Below the pieces are notes generated by a model. It was not told the origin of the DNA. It did not search any database and was given only the letters and a program-made list of their open reading frames with translations. From positions 1 to 20,589 of the IMG/VR virus record IMGVR_UViG_3300011114_000520: 20,589 nucleotides of DNA. One strand, written 5' to 3'. The position numbers and the translations under genes were made by a program. Source of the stretch: a virus. Positions 11,894 through 20,077 of this stretch are shown piece by piece (the first letter of the stretch is position 1; every line of letters starts with the position of its first letter).

Positions 11894-14298
11894 TGGAACT
11901 GTACATCAATAATTTCAAGGTTGATATCAATGATAGACTGCCTTTTCCATTGACCTATAGCATCAGTGACATCAAGAATCTGAGCGAAAGGAAAGGGAAT
12001 AACTCAAAGACTATCAGCATACCAGGGACCAAAGGGAATCTGTTCCTGATGTACAATGCTTTCAGCTTGAGCGTAACGGCAGGAGTCACAGGAGAGGTCA
12101 GCTCATTTGATTTTGATCCTACTACCAAGGCCATAGCTCGATACTATGAGCAAGGGATCCTTCAATTCAATGGCTATTGTCAGCTGATTGATTGCGAGTA
12201 TCTGAATGGTGACTGGTCATTCAATATAGTTCTGTTCAGTGATCAGCTTGATTATATTGCCAGACTTGCACAGGTCAGAGTTAATGAGCTTGATTGGTCC
12301 GCATATGATCATGCATGTACCAGGGCAAATCAGACAGACTCATGGGCAGGAACTGTACAGGTGAATTCTGTATCAACAGCCAATAAAACTGGAGCTAATT
12401 GGGATGGGTTCGGATATTACTATGGACTGATTGACTATGGTTTCAGCAGGGTAGCACCGGATACATTCGCAGTGGATCAGATCCCTCCTCAAATGTTCTG
12501 CTATGAGATCCTGCAAAAGGCATTTGAATACGCAGGCATCACATGGAATAGTGCATTCCTGGAATCACAGACATTCAAGAGATTGCTGATGGCCTATCAG
12601 GGAGGTGAGCTTCCGAATGTCAACGCAACATTGGCAGCACAATATAGCGCATACAATGATGAGGACAACAGGCCAGATGGATACATCTTGCAGACAGGGC
12701 TATCAATCACATCTCAAGGATGGCAAGCAATATTCGGAGGAGGTGGAGATCGCAAAGCAGACTACAATCTTGCCGTAAATACTCAGCCTGTATATGGCAC
12801 CATGATCACAGATCCAGAAGGACAGATCACCACAGGCACTCCGTTGACATTTCAGGCTGCATATGGTGGACTGTTTCTTCTTGAGTATGCAGGAGATCAT
12901 GATATCACCTTTGATTTTAACATCGCAGGAGCTACAATTGTGGATGCTCATTTGAGATTCTCTTTGCAGCTCTTGGTGTATAAGAATGGATTTGCCATCA
13001 GTAACAACATAGTCTACCAGGGAGATCTGGACAATGCTACAGGAGATGTGACTGGCACTGTATCATTCAATTATTCTGAGGTATTTAATTTGGCCATCAA
13101 TGATGTACTGACATTCAGATACGTTTGCCAGGTATTTGATAGTGATATCCGCGTGGATGCGGTACCAAGTACATTCTCGACATCATTCAACATCACCAAT
13201 GTGAATGCTCAGATCAATATACTCAAGCAAGAGCAGACATTTGCTCCAGGATCTACTGTGCAGCTGAATCAGTTCTTGCCAGATATGGACTGCGCGACAT
13301 TCCTGAAGGGGATCACTACGGCATTCAATCTGTACGTTAAGCCATCCACAGATGATCCTACCATACTTGAGATTGAACCATTGAATGATTTCTATGGCAG
13401 CACAGCGGATGCATTGAACTGGACTGATAAGGTTGATCACAGCAGAGTCATGAGGGTGACTCCGACAATCAACTTTGCCAGCAAGGACTATGCTTTTAAA
13501 TTTGCTGAGGATTCAGATTACTACAATGCAGCCTACATGAGTGATAGGAATCAGCAATATGGATCATTCCTGCTTGAATCACAGAATCAATTCAGTAAAG
13601 ATACTACAGAGTTCACGCTACCATTTGCGCAGAAGCTACTTGTCAACATCCCATTTGATGATGTGACATTCACAAATATTGTAGTGCCTCGATCATTCCA
13701 GGTGAGATTCAATGAGGATGGATCCTCAGAGGTGAATGTCGCTAAGGGCAAGCCATTCCTTGTACAACTCGGACCAATGACATCAGCTGCATGGAATCAC
13801 ATTGATGAGGCAGGAGTGAGTCATGCTGAGACAGACTATCCGTATGTGGGCCATCTCAACAGCTTGACATCACCAACATTTGATTTTAACTTCGGGGTGC
13901 CTGATTATATCTACTACGATGGAGCAGCGTATACGACAGAGAATTTGTATTTCTATCATGAGCAATTCATGAAAGAGATCATCTCCAGATTTGGCAAGCA
14001 GATGAATTGCTATATCAAGATAACTCCTGACATGGTGAATCTCTTGGACTTCAAGAAACTTATCAACATTGATGGGGTAGTATACAGGCTCCAGAAGGTA
14101 GAGAACTATGACTCAGGCAAGGATGAGACTACAGCAGTGGAACTGATTCGCATAATAAAGAGTGAGGGACTCGCAGCATTCACCACTATCCCTCCATTCG
14201 TTCCATCACTTGGGGCCACATGGAGAGTGACAGAGGCAGGAGGCATTGCGAACAACAGGATCACAGAAGATGGAACACAAATAAGAAGAACAGAATAA
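11893..14298 (+). CDS. Large tail protein, probable tail hub / distal tail
   Basis: An 801-residue protein. The N-terminus (MELYINNFKVDINDRLPFPL, then LSERKGNNSKTISIPGTKGN near residues 30-49) belongs to a type found at the tail tip of Bacteroidota siphophages; YYEQGILQFNGYCQLIDC near 84-101 is a β-hairpin domain of the same kind. The long middle is β-rich with Asn/Asp/Thr turns and no enzymatic motif. The last 25 residues (TWRVTEAGGIANNRITEDG and an RRTE end) form a different module rich in R-I-T-E. That tail-end motif recurs in the small gene at 14569. The role in receptor or baseplate assembly is inferred from composition and position. Confidence 0.55.
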   Translation: MELYINNFKVDINDRLPFPLTYSISDIKNLSERKGNNSKTISIPGTKGNLFLMYNAFSLSVTAGVTGEVSSFDFDPTTKAIARYYEQGILQFNGYCQLIDCEYLNGDWSFNIVLFSDQLDYIARLAQVRVNELDWSAYDHACTRANQTDSWAGTVQVNSVSTANKTGANWDGFGYYYGLIDYGFSRVAPDTFAVDQIPPQMFCYEILQKAFEYAGITWNSAFLESQTFKRLLMAYQGGELPNVNATLAAQYSAYNDEDNRPDGYILQTGLSITSQGWQAIFGGGGDRKADYNLAVNTQPVYGTMITDPEGQITTGTPLTFQAAYGGLFLLEYAGDHDITFDFNIAGATIVDAHLRFSLQLLVYKNGFAISNNIVYQGDLDNATGDVTGTVSFNYSEVFNLAINDVLTFRYVCQVFDSDIRVDAVPSTFSTSFNITNVNAQINILKQEQTFAPGSTVQLNQFLPDMDCATFLKGITTAFNLYVKPSTDDPTILEIEPLNDFYGSTADALNWTDKVDHSRVMRVTPTINFASKDYAFKFAEDSDYYNAAYMSDRNQQYGSFLLESQNQFSKDTTEFTLPFAQKLLVNIPFDDVTFTNIVVPRSFQVRFNEDGSSEVNVAKGKPFLVQLGPMTSAAWNHIDEAGVSHAETDYPYVGHLNSLTSPTFDFNFGVPDYIYYDGAAYTTENLYFYHEQFMKEIISRFGKQMNCYIKITPDMVNLLDFKKLINIDGVVYRLQKVENYDSGKDETTAVELIRIIKSEGLAAFTTIPPFVPSLGATWRVTEAGGIANNRITEDGTQIRRTE

Positions 14299-14308
14299 TA
14301 TGGCACAA
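14291..14308 (+). repeat. Tail-cassette junction repeat, copy 1
   Basis: CAGAATAATATGGCACAA. It holds the end of the large tail gene (…T-E-stop) and the start (M-A-Q) of the next. It differs by one base from the copy at 14699. Confidence 0.75.
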
Positions 14309-14566
14309 TGGGAAGAGATCCTGGTAGCAAACCAGGGAACAATCGTAGTAAACGATACAACAGAGAAGACAACAGCATTCGATGCTATCTTTGTACTTGA
14401 GGATACAGTATTCAACAGCATTAAAATTGCTGGAGTGGATAAGAAGACAGAGATCATCACAACTCCTGGAACTGCGGTGAAAGCAGGTGCAATGCTCAGA
14501 GCAAGTGGAGCGCGAAAGTTCTCAGGTGTTAAATTGACATCAGGATCTATAGTATTAATTCTCTGA
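14300..14566 (+). CDS. Small β-rich tail or decoration protein
   Basis: An 88-residue protein starting MAQWEEILVANQGTIVV. The sequence alternates hydrophobic and polar residues (strands), with turns such as NDTTEKTT, and ends GVKLTSGSIVLIL. No signal peptide or enzyme motif. A small β-barrel or trimeric fibre/decoration subunit is plausible. It begins in junction-repeat copy 1 and stops two bases before the start of the 45-residue gene, inside a tail module that ends at repeat copy 2. Function not known to me; the structural role is inferred from the context. Confidence 0.5.
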   Translation: MAQWEEILVANQGTIVVNDTTEKTTAFDAIFVLEDTVFNSIKIAGVDKKTEIITTPGTAVKAGAMLRASGARKFSGVKLTSGSIVLIL

Positions 14567-14568
14567 TT

Positions 14569-14706
14569 ATGTACGGATACGGATTCTCAATGTTATTGAA
14601 TAGTGTTCGCACTGCCATCAGTGCAGCTGCTTCGCTATTCAACAGGGTAACAGAGGACAATATTGAGAGAATAACAGAAGACAATCAACAACGAATAACA
14701 GAATAA
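14569..14706 (+). CDS. Tiny protein with R-(I/V)-T-E-D-N repeats
   Basis: A 45-residue frame from ATG 14569 that fills the gap between two tail genes. An Ala/Ser-rich amphipathic helix (MLLNSVRTAISAAASLFN) is followed by three imperfect repeats: RVTEDN-IE, RITEDN-QQ, RITE-stop. The motif echoes the end of the 801-residue tail protein (NRITEDG, then RRTE). I infer a small tail-associated linker or fibre-attachment peptide, or a displaced C-terminal piece of a duplicated tail gene. Coding is likely because of the repeats and the tight fit between neighbours. Confidence 0.5.
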   Translation: MYGYGFSMLLNSVRTAISAAASLFNRVTEDNIERITEDNQQRITE

Positions 14707-14716
14707 CATGGCACAA
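14699..14716 (+). repeat. Tail-cassette junction repeat, copy 2
   Basis: CAGAATAACATGGCACAA, 17 of 18 identical to 14291-14308. It again spans a T-E-stop end and an M-A-Q start. The two copies enclose 408 bases holding two complete small genes. Confidence 0.75.
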
Positions 14717-15205
14717 AAGATAAGTGGATTGACAGCAATGTCAGCGGTAAGAATGGCAACAACGGATCTCCTTGAGGTATCAGTAGATTCAGGAGGAGGC
14801 ACATTCGTTTCAAGAAAGATGACAGGATCACAGCTCGCAAAAACTATTCCTGTAGAGATTGTGGTAGCTGCTTCTGATGAAACAACAGCATTGACTGCTG
14901 GTACTGGCAAGGTGACATTCAGAATGCCTCATGCAATGACTTTGACATCTGTACGTGCATCCTTATCAACTGCTCAGGCATCAGGTAGTATCTTCACTGT
15001 TGACATCAATGAAGGTGGTACATCTGTTCTAAGTACAAAGCTGACAATCGATAACACAGAGAAGACATCCACAACAGCTGCAACTGCACCGGTGATATCT
15101 GATAGTGCATTGGCTGACGATGCTGAGATCACAGTGGATATTGACCAGATCGGCAATGGATCTGCAAAAGGTTTGAAAGTAACGTTGATAGGATACAGAG
15201 CGTAA
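14708..15205 (+). CDS. Tail fibre / receptor-binding-like protein
   Basis: A 165-residue protein with an N-terminal attachment part (MAQKISGLTAMSAVRMATTD and VSVDSGGGTFVSRKMTGSQL), then a β-sandwich domain with SLSTAQASGSIFTVDINEGG, STKLTIDNTEKTST and DAEITVDIDQIGNGSAKGLK, ending in VTLIGYR. The second part is a widespread C-terminal domain in phage tail-fibre and virion proteins, in which short Gly/Ser turns link the strands. The first part resembles the 'I-S-x-L-x…T-D-x-L' anchor found at the start of many phage tail proteins. It probably forms an oligomer at the tail and contacts the host surface or other fibre subunits. Confidence 0.6.
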   Translation: MAQKISGLTAMSAVRMATTDLLEVSVDSGGGTFVSRKMTGSQLAKTIPVEIVVAASDETTALTAGTGKVTFRMPHAMTLTSVRASLSTAQASGSIFTVDINEGGTSVLSTKLTIDNTEKTSTTAATAPVISDSALADDAEITVDIDQIGNGSAKGLKVTLIGYRA

Positions 15206-15208
15206 GTC

Positions 15209-16069
15209 ATGGGAATGATCATCAATCCATATTTAGTGCAGCCAAGCATTCCAGCATTTACAGGAATACTTGACACTTACTCAGGTGCTGCTGTAGCGTA
15301 TTCTGCTGCTCGTAGATTAAGTTCTACTTATACAGGAGCATTAATTCGTGTAAGACGTAGTTCAGATAACGCAGAGCAAGACATAGGATATAACGAAAGC
15401 AATGTATTAGACGAGTCTGCGCTTACTACTTTTGTGGGTGCTGGAAATGGATTTGTAACTAAGTGGTACGATCAAAGTGGAAACGCTAAAAACTTAGAGA
15501 ATTCAACAGCACTCAATCAGCCAAGAATCGTGACTTCGGGTGCTGTATTAAAAGACAATTCTAAACCTGCTCTTTCATTTAATGGTACATCTCAATATTT
15601 AGCAGTCACAGATAACACTATTTTACACGCTTCAAGTTTAACTTCTTGTTTTTATGCTGCTCAAATAATCAGCGGGAATACTAATGCGCCATTAGCAAGT
15701 AAATCATATTCAGCAGATGGAGGTTACTTTTTTGGTCAATTAGGAGCGGATAATAAATTGCAGTTATATATTGATCAAGGAACGAATATAGTAGGAACAG
15801 CAGCAATATTAAACTCTCAAAAATTGTTTACTAATTTTAACCAAACAGGAGTTAATAACATAAAATATTATATTAATGGTTCAATTGATGCAACCTTTAC
15901 GAAATTAGATTTATCAGGCACAAATAGCACATATTTTGCACTTGGATTTGATCCATTAGGTGTTTATTTAAAAGGTAATTTTCAGGAAGCTATTATTTAT
16001 TCTACAGATAAAACATCTAATCAGTCAGGCATTGAAGGTAATATTAACACATTCTATTCAATCTACTAA
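15209..16069 (+). CDS. Tail adhesin with arabinofuranosidase-B/LamG-like domain
   Basis: This 286-residue protein has AAVAYSAARRLSSTYTGALI with RVRRSSDNAEQDIGY, GNGFVTKWYDQSGNAKN, NQPRIVTSGAV and KPALSFNGTSQYLAV. This pattern is that of the concanavalin-A-like domain of α-L-arabinofuranosidase B (AbfB) and of LamG-type lectin domains in phage tail proteins. I infer binding to, or cutting of, host surface polysaccharide; I cannot identify catalytic residues. The base composition changes in this gene: it has many TTA/ATT codons and only about three GATC in the 1,080 bases from 15241, against one per ~50 in the core, so it looks recently acquired. The next gene starts on its stop codon. Confidence 0.65.
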   Translation: MGMIINPYLVQPSIPAFTGILDTYSGAAVAYSAARRLSSTYTGALIRVRRSSDNAEQDIGYNESNVLDESALTTFVGAGNGFVTKWYDQSGNAKNLENSTALNQPRIVTSGAVLKDNSKPALSFNGTSQYLAVTDNTILHASSLTSCFYAAQIISGNTNAPLASKSYSADGGYFFGQLGADNKLQLYIDQGTNIVGTAAILNSQKLFTNFNQTGVNNIKYYINGSIDATFTKLDLSGTNSTYFALGFDPLGVYLKGNFQEAIIYSTDKTSNQSGIEGNINTFYSIY

Positions 16070-16314
16070 TGAAAGTAACAGGCTACAAATACACGAATGA
16101 ACAGGATGCTATTGATGCAAGAGAGGCGTGTGATACTTATTATGGTATCCCTGTTTCACCTACAGATATTACACAGAACTGGGTTGAATATCAAGAGGCA
16201 TCTTTAAATACTCCTATCTTTTGGTATATTAGACACGATGATAGTTTGGATGTGGTATTAGGAGCGCCAACTGACTTTGATGTTGAGACTCCTCCATTCC
16301 CTCCATTGAAATGA
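16069..16314 (+). CDS. Small tail-adhesin-associated protein
   Basis: An 81-residue acidic protein starting MKVTGYKYTNEQDAIDAREA, with NWVEYQEASLNTPIFWYI and a Pro-rich end (TPPFPPLK). I have seen similar short proteins after adhesin genes in Bacteroidota phages, where they may be chaperones or accessory fibre subunits, but no activity is known to me. Its start uses TAATG with the adhesin stop and its composition matches that gene (no GATC), so the two probably moved together. A terminator follows 20 bases later. Confidence 0.55.
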   Translation: MKVTGYKYTNEQDAIDAREACDTYYGIPVSPTDITQNWVEYQEASLNTPIFWYIRHDDSLDVVLGAPTDFDVETPPFPPLK

Positions 16315-16334
16315 TGTAAATATTTTAACTTTAC

Positions 16335-16360
16335 AAAGGCCGGGTGACTGGCCTTTTTTT
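16335..16360 (+). terminator. Rho-independent terminator
   Basis: AAAGGCC (16335-16341), loop GGGTGACT, GGCCTTT (16350-16356), continuing into a run of seven T (16354-16360). A 7-bp stem with a T-tail, just after the adhesin pair and 10 bases before the tape measure start. It ends the upstream tail transcript in whole or part. Confidence 0.88.
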
Positions 16361-16370
16361 GAATAAAGAC

Positions 16371-18791
16371 ATGGCAAATAAAGAAGCAGTTTTTTCGCTA
16401 AGGGTTGACACAGGCAGCTCAGTACAGGATGTACAATCATTTGACAAGGCAATCAATGATCTAAATAAGGATGTGCAGAATGTACAGAAGACTGCGCAGA
16501 GTGGTGCCGGGCTGGATAGCTTTGATCAGAAAATGGCTGAACTCAATGCCAGGGTAGAGGCAGGTGGTATGACCATGCGCGAGCTGACTCAGACCATGAA
16601 GCAATACCAAACTATTGCTGCTCAGGCTGGGATGGAATCACCTGTAGGGCAACAAGCATTGCAGGCAGCTGCACAGCTAAAGGATGAGATCGGAGATTTG
16701 AAAGCTGCTACCACTGCTCTATCTTCTGACTTTGTTGGACTTGATACTGCACTCGCAGGAGTGGAGACTGGAGCAGCTGTATTCCAGGGCTTTCAGTCTG
16801 CTATTGCTTTGACTGGAGTGGAATCTGAGCAACTTGTACAAACAATGGTGAAGCTGCAAGCTGTTCAAGGTGTAGTGAATGCTGTGAATACTGTAGCAAA
16901 AAATCTGAACTCAGATGCGATTCTTGGGATACAAGTTCGGAATGGCCTTGAGAAAATTGGCAATTTTATTCGTACAGGTACAATCACAGGATTGACAGCT
17001 CAAGCAACAGCACAGGGTGCAGTTACAGCAGCAACAGCAAGCACAACATTAGCAATGAAAGCATTGAGAACTGCCATCATTGCCACAGGAATTGGTGCGC
17101 TTGTTATTGGTTTGGTAGCTGCTGCCGATGCACTTGGGTTCTTTGGTGATGAAAGTGAGAAAGCAGAGAAGGCTCAAAAAAAATTAGATGATCAGCTCAA
17201 ACTTACAAACGATAGGCTCCAAGAACAATCCAATTATACCAATGATTTGGTAGAAGGAACAGCTCGAGATACTGAAAGATTGGTGGCTCAAGCTAAATTA
17301 AGAGGAGCGAGTGAAGCAGAAATCACTAAAATAAAAAAGGAGCAGAGTGATCTTCAGAGACGTTTATTGGCAAATGATGTTGAATTTCAAAAGAAAGAAT
17401 ACTATAAAGCATTGAATAATCGAAAGATTAATCTGGAACAATTAACCAAATTTGAAGAGACTTATTTCGGAGCAAAGAAAAAATTATCTGAATTTGATTC
17501 TAAAGCAACACAGGATGCATTGAATGATCAAGTAAAAGCTCAAGAGGATGCACAAGAGAAACAAAAGAAAGCTCAAGAAAAAGCAGCAGAGGCAGCTAAG
17601 AAAGCAGCTGAGCAGCGCAAGGAAGATCTTAAATTAATTACTGATGCAGAAAAAGAATTTGCTTTGTCCTCTTTGAGTGATAAGGAACAAGAAATAATTA
17701 AGGAAGAGGAGAAATTTAGCAAGCTCATAAAACTTGCGCAAAAATATGGATACGATACAACAAATCTGAGACTGGCACTCAAGAATGCTATCAATGATAT
17801 TGAGGCAAAATATGCTCAACAGGAATTGGATCTGTCTGATCAAGTTCAAAAGGAAAAGAGACAAAAAGAAATTGAGACATTCAATCGCAAGGAAGCCTTG
17901 AGAAGAGAGGAGATTGCAGCTGAAGAGGCATTTTATGATGAATACAACGCAGCACTGTTGACTCAGCAACAAACTGAGGAGCTTGCTGTAACTGATAAGT
18001 ATTTTAATCTGATTGAACAGGCTAAAAAATACGGCCTTGATACAGCAGCTCTGGAAGAGAAGCAACAGAAAGAACTTGCTGATATCAGAAAGAAATACGA
18101 TGCTGAGAATCTACAAAAGAAAATTGATATCGGTCAACAGATCCTCAGCCAGGTATCTGCTTTGAATTCTGCCATCGCAGACATTGAGAATGCAAGGCTA
18201 CAGGAATTACAGAATCAAACGGATGCACAACTTGCATCATTGGATCAAGCGCAACAGCAGGAACTAAACAGCACTAATCTGACAGCTGAGCAGAAAGCAG
18301 CTATAGATCAGAAATATGCTGCTGCAAAATATGCTATTGAACTTAAGAACTTCCAGGAGGTAGAGAAGATTAAGAAGCAACAGTTTGAAAGAGACAAGGC
18401 TCTGCGCATTGCTCAGGTAGCAATCGATACAGCAACAGCAATTGTCAAAGGTATTGCTCAGTTTGGTCCTCCTCCATCTCCTGCGGGTATTGCTGCCATT
18501 GCATCAGCTGCAATCATTGGAGCTACACAGATCGCTGCCATTGCTGCACAGAAATATCAATCCGGTACTGCTCCATCATTTAATACTGGAGGAGGAGGAG
18601 GTGTGAGCGCAGGAGCCACAGCAGGACAACTCGGAGGCAACGCTGCCAACGCTAATCTGAATACTCAGCAACAGAATACAGCTGAGCTGATAGCACAAAG
18701 CAATCAAGGCGCACCGGTATATGTTCTTGAGTCTGATATCACAGGAACTCAGAACAAGGTAGCTATGCAGAATAAGCTAAGCGTTTGGTAA
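16371..18791 (+). CDS. Tail tape measure protein
   Basis: 806 residues from ATG 16371 (MANKEAVFSLRVDTGSS); the earlier in-frame GTG lies in the terminator hairpin and is rejected. A long coiled-coil body (Gln/Lys/Glu/Ala-rich, about residues 260-680), a hydrophobic segment IATGIGALVIGLVAAADALG (about 236-255) and a second one near 705-726 (GIAAIASAAIIGATQIAAIA), then a Gly-rich stretch. These are the hallmarks of tape measures, which set tail length at about 1.5 Å per residue, here about 120 nm. The expected partner is the frameshifted chaperone at 9384, seven kilobases away. The last 29 bases overlap the 3' end of the minus-strand gene. Confidence 0.85.
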   Translation: MANKEAVFSLRVDTGSSVQDVQSFDKAINDLNKDVQNVQKTAQSGAGLDSFDQKMAELNARVEAGGMTMRELTQTMKQYQTIAAQAGMESPVGQQALQAAAQLKDEIGDLKAATTALSSDFVGLDTALAGVETGAAVFQGFQSAIALTGVESEQLVQTMVKLQAVQGVVNAVNTVAKNLNSDAILGIQVRNGLEKIGNFIRTGTITGLTAQATAQGAVTAATASTTLAMKALRTAIIATGIGALVIGLVAAADALGFFGDESEKAEKAQKKLDDQLKLTNDRLQEQSNYTNDLVEGTARDTERLVAQAKLRGASEAEITKIKKEQSDLQRRLLANDVEFQKKEYYKALNNRKINLEQLTKFEETYFGAKKKLSEFDSKATQDALNDQVKAQEDAQEKQKKAQEKAAEAAKKAAEQRKEDLKLITDAEKEFALSSLSDKEQEIIKEEEKFSKLIKLAQKYGYDTTNLRLALKNAINDIEAKYAQQELDLSDQVQKEKRQKEIETFNRKEALRREEIAAEEAFYDEYNAALLTQQQTEELAVTDKYFNLIEQAKKYGLDTAALEEKQQKELADIRKKYDAENLQKKIDIGQQILSQVSALNSAIADIENARLQELQNQTDAQLASLDQAQQQELNSTNLTAEQKAAIDQKYAAAKYAIELKNFQEVEKIKKQQFERDKALRIAQVAIDTATAIVKGIAQFGPPPSPAGIAAIASAAIIGATQIAAIAAQKYQSGTAPSFNTGGGGGVSAGATAGQLGGNAANANLNTQQQNTAELIAQSNQGAPVYVLESDITGTQNKVAMQNKLSVW

Positions 18792-19419
18792 TAAATTCAC
18801 GCTGCGCTTTCTGATTGAACCAAGTATCAGAGGTGCTGAAAGATCCGTAAAGGCTCAGGAACTCCTGGGCCTTTCGTATGTCATTGGCTACCTTGAGATT
18901 CTCACCTTGCACATGATCGCATCCGTAGTAATTCAGATACATTGATTTGATAAAATGATTGTGCTGCTTCCATGTGATGCGATCAAATAGGCCGATGAGC
19001 TTATCTGAATCCATGAGTACAGGCTGATGGCACTCAAAATTCATGATCGGTTTGTTCACTGACTTGAGAAAATCAATAGTATTCTGCATTGCTTCCTGAT
19101 ATGTGGGTGCATGCCGTTCATTGATCTGCATCTCACCACTGCTCAGGATCCTATCAAAGCGGAAATTCGGGCCAAGAAAAAAGTCATCATTCATGTAGCA
19201 GAAGGTGCCATCCATATGCCAGGCAAAATGCATCATCTTATTGGTGACATCGCATCCTCTAATGGGCAGAGTGCTGATAGGAATGTGAATCCCATCAGGA
19301 TGTAGATCCCCAATGATATAAACTTCAGCATCAGGATCAAATGATCTCAGCCATTTGATAGAATGAGCCAGAACATCCACTTTGTTCTGCGCTTTGCGGT
19401 AGGGATAGACGTATTTCAT
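18763..19419 (-). CDS. Stealth-type sugar-phosphate transferase (moron)
   Basis: This 218-residue protein on the opposite strand has the Stealth family motifs: AEVYIIGD (31-38), FCYMNDDFFLG (73-83) with the Asp-Asp active pair, ECHQPVLM (129-136) with His131, and FSTSDTWFNQKAQREF (CR4-like). Stealth proteins transfer hexose-1-phosphate units to capsule or surface glycans (examples are CpsY-like and GlcNAc-phosphotransferases). The N-terminal CR1 motif of longer members is replaced by MKYVYPYRKA, so it is a short form. It is the only − strand gene, convergent with the tape measure (29-base overlap) and divergent from the protease gene, with its own promoter box. I infer a moron that alters host surface polysaccharide, for example to exclude related phages. 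Confidence 0.72.
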   Translation of the reverse strand: MKYVYPYRKAQNKVDVLAHSIKWLRSFDPDAEVYIIGDLHPDGIHIPISTLPIRGCDVTNKMMHFAWHMDGTFCYMNDDFFLGPNFRFDRILSSGEMQINERHAPTYQEAMQNTIDFLKSVNKPIMNFECHQPVLMDSDKLIGLFDRITWKQHNHFIKSMYLNYYGCDHVQGENLKVANDIRKAQEFLSLYGSFSTSDTWFNQKAQREFITKRLAYSA

Positions 19420-19424
19420 TGGAA

Positions 19425-19432
19425 CAAAAATA
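19425..19432 (-). promoter_or_regulatory. Minus-strand TAnnTTTG box for the Stealth-like gene
   Basis: CAAAAATA on the + strand reads TATTTTTG on the − strand, a match to the Bacteroidota −7 element. Its last base is five bases before the start codon (19419), so the mRNA would begin at or next to the ATG. No clear TTTG −33 is seen (CTTTTC lies about 18 bases upstream). Confidence 0.55.
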
Positions 19433-19445
19433 CATATTTCTATAT

Positions 19446-20066
19446 ATGAAAAGAGAACTCCCTGTATATGAGATCTACATCGATCTAAATGATGAGGATA
19501 CTACTGTAGAATTCAATTCACTTGTAGCAGATCCTGCGCATGAGATCAGTTATCAGACTTTCAGCCAAGCTAAAAGGTATCAATTCAATGAAGAGGAGCG
19601 AGTGATAACCGGGGTAGCTATCTCTGCGGATACTCCGATCTACAGATATGATGAGCAAAGCAATGAGGAATACTATGTAGTGTTCACAAAGGATGCTATC
19701 AAGAATATCATCGTTGACTATGCTCGCAGACAGAACTTCAACAATGTGAATCTGGAGCATAACGCTGGCAAGGTAGTGGATGGGATCTACATGATTCACA
19801 GCTACCAGGTAGATGAGGCAAAAGGATTCACAAAGCCTGAGAGATTCCATGATGTGAATGATGGATCCTGGATAGTGAGCTACAAGGTTATGAATAACGA
19901 GATATGGGATAAAGCCAAGGCAGGAGAGTGGACAGGATTCAGCGTTGAAGGATCATTCTTCCTGAGTGAGACGAGCAGAACTGTTGAGAGTGAAATGATG
20001 AAGCAAGTATTCGCTGCACTTGAGGATCTGCGTGGTGTAATTGGAACAAGTAAACATAATAAATAA
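19446..20066 (+). CDS. Prohead protease, XkdF/S78_2-like
   Basis: 206 residues from ATG 19446; the in-frame TTG at 19419 overlaps the divergent start and is rejected. The core reads RVITGVAISADTPIYRYDEQ, EYYVVFTKDAI, NLEHNAGKVVDG (His105 candidate), then WIVSYKVMNNEIW and GEWTGFSVEGSF (Ser166 candidate). This is the XkdF-like serine protease type, which cuts scaffold and capsid during head maturation. The C-terminus is short and helical. A scaffold-like protein follows 11 bases later, as in typical protease-scaffold-capsid order. It has no visible promoter, so it is transcribed through from upstream or from a promoter I did not recognise. Confidence 0.75.
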   Translation: MKRELPVYEIYIDLNDEDTTVEFNSLVADPAHEISYQTFSQAKRYQFNEEERVITGVAISADTPIYRYDEQSNEEYYVVFTKDAIKNIIVDYARRQNFNNVNLEHNAGKVVDGIYMIHSYQVDEAKGFTKPERFHDVNDGSWIVSYKVMNNEIWDKAKAGEWTGFSVEGSFFLSETSRTVESEMMKQVFAALEDLRGVIGTSKHNK

Positions 20067-20077
20067 ACACAGTAAAG

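Noticed and set aside
14569-14706. R-I-T-E-D repeats as a CRISPR-like array
   Set aside because: The DNA units are short, variable and without spacers; the repeat is at protein level.
16326-16333. TAACTTTA as a promoter for the tape measure
   Set aside because: It lacks the final G and the start would fall inside the terminator hairpin.
17634-18065. Long antisense open frame of 143 codons inside the tape measure
   Set aside because: It is a mirror of the coiled-coil coding strand (Leu/Phe/Ile-rich with no domain pattern) with no promoter or start context.
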